Shown one piece after another: positions 42,235 through 47,743 of a stretch of DNA of 47,743 nt. Within the stretch, counting starts at the first letter, position 1; every line of letters begins with the position of its first letter. The stretch covers positions 1-47,743 of the forward strand of contig DAIMGT010000023.1 in the NCBI GenBank assembly GCA_036723735.1. Direction: 5' to 3'. This DNA is from UBA4656 sp002405525 (lineage in GTDB: Bacteria > Pseudomonadota > Gammaproteobacteria > Xanthomonadales > Ahniellaceae). Under the pieces are notes generated by a model that saw nothing but the letters and a program-made list of their open reading frames with translations, was not told the DNA's origin and searched no databases. The translations under genes and the position numbers were made by a program.

Positions 42235-43545
42235 TTGTCCCATCCGGCCAGCACCAGTCGCAGTGACGCCTGGCTCGCGCATGCGGTGGGCGCCAGCCGC
42301 GCGGAGCTTGCCGCGCTCGCGTGGTCGTTCGTCTATTTCTTCTGCCTGCTCTGCGGCTACTACGTGCTGCGCCCGATCCGCGACGCGATGGGCACCGAGT
42401 ACGAACTGCGCTGGCTGTTCATGGGCACCTTCTTCGGCATGCTGCTGGCGGTGCCGGTCTACGGGGCGCTGGTGTCGCGCTGGCCGCGGCGGCGCTTCCT
42501 GCCGGCGATCTACGCGTTCTTCATCGCCTGTGTCCTGGTCTTCTACGTGCTGCTGCGCGCCGACACCGGCGGCAACCTGCGCGGCGCGGCCTTCTATGTC
42601 TGGGTCGCGGTGTTCAACCTGTTCGCGGTGTCGGTGTTCTGGAGCTTCATGTCCGACATCTTCAGCAGCGACCAGGCGCGGCGGCTGTACGGCCCGATCG
42701 CCGCCGGTGGCACCGCGGGCGCGCTGCTGGGTCCGATGCTCACCGTGGGTCTGGTCAGCACCGTCGGGGTGGCCAACATGCTGCTGATCTCGGCCTTCTT
42801 CCTCGGCGTCTGCCTGCTAGCGATCTCGCGTCTGGTGCCCTGGGCGCGCGCGCAGGAGCAGCGGCTGGGCTGGAAGGCCGGCGAGGACGCGATCGGCGGC
42901 TCGATCATCGGCGGTGCGACCCTGATCGCCCGCTCGCCATTCCTGCAGGCCGCCTGCCTGCTGATGTTCTTCGGTGTGGCGGTCGGCACCCTGCTGTACA
43001 ACCTCCAGCAGGCCTATGCCGCCAGCGAGTTCCCCGACCGCGCCACCCGCGCGGCATTCTTCGGCCGCATCGACCTGACGGTGAATCTGGTCGTGCTGGT
43101 GGTGCAGCTCACGGTCACCCGCATCGTGCTGCGCCGCTACGGGCCGGCGCCGCTGGTGCTGATCCCGTCGATCGCGATCGCCATCGGGTTCGCGCTGCTG
43201 ACCATGAATCCCGCGCCCTTGCTGGTGATCGCGGTGCAGGTGATGACCCGCGCCGGCGAGTTCGCGCTGGCCAAGCCGGCGCGCGAGAGCTACTACACGC
43301 GCATCGAGCGCGAACTGCGCTACAAGTCGAAGAACTTCATCGACACCGTGGTCTACCGTGGCGGCGACCTCACCTTTGCCTGGGTCTACGACGGCCTCGT
43401 TCTGCTGGGGTATGCCAAGGCCGGCATCGCCGCCTTCGGTGCTGCGATGGCGGCGCTGATGGCGGCGTCCGCGGCGTGGATGGTGTGGGTCGCGCGTGGG
43501 CTGCCCGCCGATGCCCACCAGCGCGACGGGGATGGGCCGCGATGA
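42235..43545 (+). CDS. MFS/NTT-type transporter (ATP:ADP antiporter-like, COG3202 group)
   Basis: 436 residues with about twelve hydrophobic helices. The start of the membrane part, FCLLCGYYVLRPIRDAMGTE, is the hallmark of the bacterial transporter group annotated as MFS or NTP/NDP exchangers. In free-living bacteria these are not proven nucleotide exchangers, so the substrate is unknown. TTG is the likely start, with CGGAG about 9 bases upstream. The stop overlaps the next gene by 4 bp (ATGA). Confidence 0.82.
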   Translation: MSHPASTSRSDAWLAHAVGASRAELAALAWSFVYFFCLLCGYYVLRPIRDAMGTEYELRWLFMGTFFGMLLAVPVYGALVSRWPRRRFLPAIYAFFIACVLVFYVLLRADTGGNLRGAAFYVWVAVFNLFAVSVFWSFMSDIFSSDQARRLYGPIAAGGTAGALLGPMLTVGLVSTVGVANMLLISAFFLGVCLLAISRLVPWARAQEQRLGWKAGEDAIGGSIIGGATLIARSPFLQAACLLMFFGVAVGTLLYNLQQAYAASEFPDRATRAAFFGRIDLTVNLVVLVVQLTVTRIVLRRYGPAPLVLIPSIAIAIGFALLTMNPAPLLVIAVQVMTRAGEFALAKPARESYYTRIERELRYKSKNFIDTVVYRGGDLTFAWVYDGLVLLGYAKAGIAAFGAAMAALMAASAAWMVWVARGLPADAHQRDGDGPR

Positions 43546-44105
43546 CCGTGCGTTTCGCCGCGCTTGCCATCGTCCTGTGGCTCGTCGGCGCGCCGGCGGG
43601 CGCGCAGGCGCAGGCCGGCGCGCGCTTCGCCGAGCAGTGGTCGGTCGGTGCGCGCGGCGGCGTGGTGGTGACCGACCAGCAGTTCAACGCCGACGGCAAG
43701 GCGTGGGCGCTCACCATCGCGCGCAGCTTCGGGCCGCAGTACGCAGTCGAACTGGAACTGTCCGGCGACGAACTCGATTTCGGCATCGACTACGGACTCA
43801 AGCACCGCGCGATCGGCGTCAACCACCTCACGATCAACCGCGAGCCGCTGTGGGATCCGTATTTCCTGATCGGCGTCGGCCTGATCGAGTTCGACGCCCC
43901 GCCGGGCAACGCAGTCCGCGAGGGCCGCGACTTCATGTTCAACCTCGGCATCGGCGGCCAGTGGGAACTGGTCGCGCCCGAGCGCGTGATGCTGCGCGCC
44001 GACCTCCGCCTGCGCTACGACCGCAACGACACCGGCCAGCCGGGCCAGAACGGTTTCGGCGACGGGATCCTCTCGCTGGGGCTGACGGTGCCGCTGGGCC
44101 GCTGA
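43542..44105 (+). CDS. Small outer-membrane beta-barrel protein
   Basis: 187 residues. The signal peptide (MTVRFAALAIVLWLVGAPAG) is followed by alternating beta-strand segments: WALTIARSFGPQYAVELELS, DPYFLIGVGLIEF, FNLGIGGQWELVAPERVMLR and DGILSLGLTVPLGR. This pattern fits an OmpA/OmpW-like 8-stranded barrel. Its start overlaps the transporter gene, so the two are coupled. I see no periplasmic OmpA-C domain. Function unknown. Confidence 0.78.
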   Translation: MTVRFAALAIVLWLVGAPAGAQAQAGARFAEQWSVGARGGVVVTDQQFNADGKAWALTIARSFGPQYAVELELSGDELDFGIDYGLKHRAIGVNHLTINREPLWDPYFLIGVGLIEFDAPPGNAVREGRDFMFNLGIGGQWELVAPERVMLRADLRLRYDRNDTGQPGQNGFGDGILSLGLTVPLGR

Positions 44106-44158
44106 ACGCGGCGCACGCGCCGCTTGCACCGGGGCGCCGCCGGGTCCCGCATGCTGCG

Positions 44159-44164
44159 TATACT
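44159..44164 (+). promoter_or_regulatory. Probable -10 element of the isoaspartyl peptidase gene
   Basis: TATACT lies 34 bp before the start codon in the context GTATACTCGG, which is repeated exactly before the SPFH gene. No convincing -35 at the usual distance. Confidence 0.4.
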
Positions 44165-44197
44165 CGGTCGCCGCCGCACCCGCCCAGGAATCCCGCG

Positions 44198-45190
<993 letters not shown>

Positions 45191-45251
45191 GACCCGGTTC
45201 CATGACCGTTGGCACCCGCCGGCGCCGCATGCACTGCGCGATCATCCGCCG

Positions 45252-45791
45252 GTGAACCCGACCGACCTCCTGCCGGCGCCTGCCGTGGCGGCCATGGATC
45301 CCGATCCGGCGTCGGCGCGCGCGGGCGAAGCGGCGACTGCGTTCCAACTCCACCCGCGCGCCCTTGTCCTGTGGCGCTGGACCGCCTGGGCGTGGATCGG
45401 CGTGCTAGCCACGCCCGCGGCGGCGGGGTTCGCCTTCAACGGCAAGCCGCTGCCCGCGCTGCTGCTTGCGTTGGCCGCGCTGCTGCTGGCGCTGTGGCTG
45501 CGGCGTTACCTCGGGGCGTACGCGGCCCGCTTCCGCTGCCGGCTGCTGCTCGATGGCCTGTGGATCGAACGCGGGGTGTACTGGCGGCGCGAGACCTTCG
45601 TGCCGCGTGCGCGCGTGCAGCACACCGACGTCAACCAGGGCCCGCTCGCGCGCCGCTTCGGCATTGCCGGACTCAAGGTCTTCACCGCCGGAACGCACGC
45701 AGCGGGGATCGAGGTCGACGGCCTCGCGCATGCCGACGCCCTGGCCTTGCGCGATCGCCTGCTCGGGCGCGGGGGCGCCGATGGCGTCTGA
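45252..45791 (+). CDS. Membrane protein with bacterial PH domain (bPH2, YdbS-like)
   Basis: About 179 residues from a GTG (an ATG at 45294 is also possible). Two hydrophobic helices (WTAWAWIGVLATPAAAGFAF and PALLLALAALLLALWL) are followed by a single bPH2 domain (about 95-175) with GLWIERGVYWRRETFVPRAR, VQHTDVNQGPLARRFGIAGL and TAGTHAAGIEVDGLAHADAL. This is the short partner of a YdbS/YdbT pair. The stop overlaps the start of the next gene by 11 bp. Function in bacteria is unclear; an envelope role is inferred. Confidence 0.85.
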   Translation: MNPTDLLPAPAVAAMDPDPASARAGEAATAFQLHPRALVLWRWTAWAWIGVLATPAAAGFAFNGKPLPALLLALAALLLALWLRRYLGAYAARFRCRLLLDGLWIERGVYWRRETFVPRARVQHTDVNQGPLARRFGIAGLKVFTAGTHAAGIEVDGLAHADALALRDRLLGRGGADGV

Positions 45792-47310
45792 AGACCAGGG
45801 CGGAGCGCGCGCCGACGAACTTCGCCTGCATTCTTTCTCGTGGCTGTTCGTGCTGCTCACCCAGTCACGCCAGGCTGTGGTGCCTCTGCTGGTGCTGCTG
45901 GTGCTCGGCCGTGGCGAGGCCTGGGAACTGCTGGCGCTGCTCGGCGCGGCGGGGTTGGCGCTGTACTCGCTGGTCTACTCCTTCGGATTCCGCTACCGGC
46001 TGGAGGCCGACGAGATCGTGGTGCGCGAAGGGATCTTCGACCGCACCGAGCGCCACATTCCTTATGCGCGGGTGCAGAACATCGTGCAGAAGCGCAACCC
46101 GCTGCACCGCCTGTTCGGGGTCAGCGAACTGCGCCTCGAATCCGCCGGCGGGCTGAAGCCCGAGGCGGTGATGAGCGTGATCCCGCTGGCCGATGCGCTG
46201 CGCATCGAGCACATCCTGCGCCGGCACGGGGCCGATGCCGGGACGGACGATGTGGCGGCCGTTTCCGCCACCGATGGCGAGCCGGTATCGTCGCCGATCC
46301 TGTTGCGTCTGCCCACCGCCGAACTGCTGCGCCTTGGCCTGGTGACCAACCGCGGCTGGGTCGTCATCGGCGCCGGAGCCGCCGCGATCTGGCAGGTGGT
46401 GCCGGAAGAACGCGGTGTCGCGCGCAGCGCCTGGCGTCTGGTCGAACCGCTGATCGGCCGCGGCGCCGAGTACATCCCAGGTCCGTTGGCCTTCGCGGCG
46501 AGCGCCGCGCTGTTCCTGCTGGTCGTCATGCTGGCGGTGAAGCTGCTTTCGTTGCTGATGGCGGTGGTCGACTTCCACGGCTTCACCGTGGAGCGCCGCG
46601 GCGAACGCGTGCGCACCGAGTCCGGCCTGCTGACCCGCCGCGTGGCCAGCGCGCGCCGCGACAAGGTGCAGCGCCTGCTGTTCGCCGACGGCTGGCTGAT
46701 GCGGCGTATGGGTCGGCAGGCCCTGTCGTGCGAGGTCGCCGGTGGCCTGATCGCGGCCAACGAGGACGCCGGCGCGCGACTGCGCTGGCTGGCGCCGATC
46801 GCGCCGCCCACAGAGATCGAGCGCATCGCCGACGACGTGGCGGCGGGCCTGCTGCCCTCGCGCATGGACTGGCAGCCGCTGCACCCGCAGGCGTGGCGGC
46901 GCATGTTCAACGCTGCTGCGTTCTGGTGGACCGTGGTTGCCGTGCCGCCGCTGGTCGCCTTCGGGCCGTGGGTGCTGGCCGGCTGGGCGCTGCTGCTCGG
47001 ATGGACCCTCATCGAGGCGCGCGCCGCCGCGCGCTTCGGCGCCTGGGCCTTCGACGGCGAGGTGTTCGCCGTGCGCGGGGGCTGGCTCACGCGCCGCTGG
47101 GCGCTGGCGCGGATCGGGCGCGGCCAGTCGGTGAGCCTCGCCTCGACCCCGCTCGACCGCCGCGCCGGCATGGCCTCGGTGTCGATGGACACCGCCGGCG
47201 TGCGGCCGGGGAGTTTCAAGCTGCGGGTGGATTACCTCGATGCCGCGCAGGCGCGGGCGCTGCACCTTGCCTTGAGCCGGCGGCTCGATCCCGACCTCGC
47301 GATCCCTTGA
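45781..47310 (+). CDS. Membrane protein with three bPH2 domains (YdbT-like)
   Basis: 509 residues. The bPH2 units are at about 75-140 (LEADEIVVREGIFDRTERHI, PYARVQNIVQKRNPLHRLFG), about 265-330 (GFTVERRGERVRTESGLLTR, VASARRDKVQRLLFADGWLM) and about 415-500 (FDGEVFAVRGGWLTRRWALA, RGQSVSLASTPLDRRAGMAS). Pairs of membrane helices precede each unit. The ATG overlaps the end of the short bPH2 gene, so the two are coupled as in other YdbS/YdbT operons. Confidence 0.9.
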   Translation: MASEDQGGARADELRLHSFSWLFVLLTQSRQAVVPLLVLLVLGRGEAWELLALLGAAGLALYSLVYSFGFRYRLEADEIVVREGIFDRTERHIPYARVQNIVQKRNPLHRLFGVSELRLESAGGLKPEAVMSVIPLADALRIEHILRRHGADAGTDDVAAVSATDGEPVSSPILLRLPTAELLRLGLVTNRGWVVIGAGAAAIWQVVPEERGVARSAWRLVEPLIGRGAEYIPGPLAFAASAALFLLVVMLAVKLLSLLMAVVDFHGFTVERRGERVRTESGLLTRRVASARRDKVQRLLFADGWLMRRMGRQALSCEVAGGLIAANEDAGARLRWLAPIAPPTEIERIADDVAAGLLPSRMDWQPLHPQAWRRMFNAAAFWWTVVAVPPLVAFGPWVLAGWALLLGWTLIEARAAARFGAWAFDGEVFAVRGGWLTRRWALARIGRGQSVSLASTPLDRRAGMASVSMDTAGVRPGSFKLRVDYLDAAQARALHLALSRRLDPDLAIP

Positions 47311-47575
47311 ACGGGAAGCGGGAGGTTGCGCCTCGTCACGGCACGTCGCGCCCTTGCAGCGTTGCGGTCGAACGAGCGCGCTCGATCGCAGCAGCTTGCA
47401 GGGAAGACCCGGTAGCTCGCGGCCGGTGCCGAGCCGCCATCGATCGACGCTGTCGCATGCGCGAGTTGCATTCGTTCCGCCGACCGGAGTCTTTCGTCAG
47501 GGAGCGGATTTGGGTCTTGTGAGGACGCGCCCCAAGCCCAGGCATTGGACGCCACTTGATTTCGACATATAGCTG

Positions 47576-47604
47576 TTGATTCAAGGATATGCGCGTGATA
47601 CACA
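47576..47604 (+). promoter_or_regulatory. Possible sigma-70 promoter near the right edge
   Basis: TTGATT (47576-47581) and TACACA (47599-47604) are separated by 17 bp, with TGA directly before the -10 (extended -10 TGN). It would drive transcription toward the right edge of the window. Confidence 0.35.
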
Positions 47605-47665
47605 CCTCGCGCAATGGAGGTTGGCAGGGGAGGCCAACGGCGATGGATAACGCGTTCGCGTCACC

Positions 47666-47743
47666 ATGCCGGTTCGAGCCGATTCGAGCCGATTCGAACC
47701 GAGCCCATGGACGAGGTTGTTTCTTGCGGCATTCTTGCAGCTG
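47666..47743 (+). CDS. Possible start of a protein cut by the window edge
   Basis: An ATG at 47666 opens 26 codons to the edge, ending WTRLFLAAFLQL, which could be a signal-peptide or membrane segment. No Shine-Dalgarno is seen, and the first codons lie within a 10-mer repeat. Another ATG at 47714 opens a different frame. Very uncertain. Confidence 0.2.
   Translation, partial: MPVRADSSRFEPSPWTRLFLAAFLQL
47671..47700. repeat. Three tandem 10-mers (GGTTCGAGCC, GATTCGAGCC, GATTCGAACC)
   Basis: The three units are in perfect register. The outer GGTTCGA and TCGAACC are reverse complements, so the block is also close to a dyad. It may be a protein-binding site for a gene starting beyond the edge. 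Confidence 0.5.

Larger units (their letters stand above)
47311..47743. other. 433-bp terminal region without a complete gene
   Basis: GC content falls toward the right. A 12-bp palindrome CGAGCGCGCTCG (47373-47384) sits inside a larger imperfect hairpin (TGCGGTCGA with TCGATCGCA). AT-rich sequence at 47550-47610 holds promoter-like motifs, and 47670-47701 holds three 10-mers (see separate entries). No RNA gene was recognised. Confidence 0.6.

Noticed and set aside
47670..47701. tRNA-like T-arm (GGTTCGA)
   Set aside because: No acceptor stem, D-arm or anticodon arm can be drawn; the motif belongs to a 10-mer repeat.

Overview
The window is very GC-rich DNA (about 70% by eye, slightly lower over the cas genes at the left edge). 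It is densely coded, with short intergenic gaps and no tRNA, rRNA or insertion sequence. The gene content fits a Gammaproteobacterium of the Xanthomonadales/Lysobacterales. Pointers are an ECF sigma/anti-sigma/PDZ operon, a HlyD-ABC-permease-permease operon followed by a sigma-54 response regulator and histidine kinase, a lysine-rich H1-like protein, lemA-M48, GPP34 and a split gcvT-gcvH locus. The taxon is inferred from gene content only; no database was searched.

Layout. 1-3000 (minus): the upstream end of a type I-C CRISPR-Cas operon, cas3 then cas5c, which runs off the left edge; no CRISPR array is visible. 3081-5650 (minus): a nucleoside transporter (nupC type) and a ribokinase, separated by a repeat element of about 250 bp made of heptamers. 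5726-7521 (minus): a glutathione S-transferase and a signal-anchored protein, overlapping by 4 bp. 7708-10113 (minus): ECF sigma factor, membrane anti-sigma-like protein and a double-PDZ periplasmic protein, divergent from a TonB-dependent receptor (10258-12396) across a Fur-box-like site.

12425-20094 (plus) is the most interesting region: adaptor, ABC ATPase, two MacB-like permeases, an NtrC-type sigma-54 activator and an intramembrane-sensing histidine kinase. In front of the adaptor I can read a near-consensus -24/-12 promoter, an IHF-like site and four CGGACG repeats spaced 10-11 bp apart. The same hexamer, as an inverted pair inside a 15-bp stem, precedes the response regulator gene. This suggests the two-component system switches on its own transporter through sigma-54.

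20180-25722 (plus): a Hanks-type Ser/Thr kinase with a large extracytoplasmic part, a secreted TPR-like partner, and the SPFH/NfeD pair split by a palindromic spacer. 25746-28404: a Fur-box-controlled ferric-iron ABC importer (binding protein and permease, no ATPase nearby). 28415-30025: gcvT and gcvH. 30103-30645: an H1-like DNA-binding protein behind a strong promoter and a long structured leader. 30723-36784: a lipoprotein with a TonB C-terminal domain, GPP34 and a serine hydrolase (minus), then lemA and an M48 protease (plus). 36797-41973 (minus): a secreted carboxylesterase with an unusual N-terminal duplication, a GMC oxidoreductase and a MOSC protein. 42019-47310 (plus): a small oxidoreductase-like protein, an MFS/NTT-type transporter, a beta-barrel protein, a periplasmic isoaspartyl peptidase and two bPH2 membrane proteins. 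The last 430 bp hold no complete gene.
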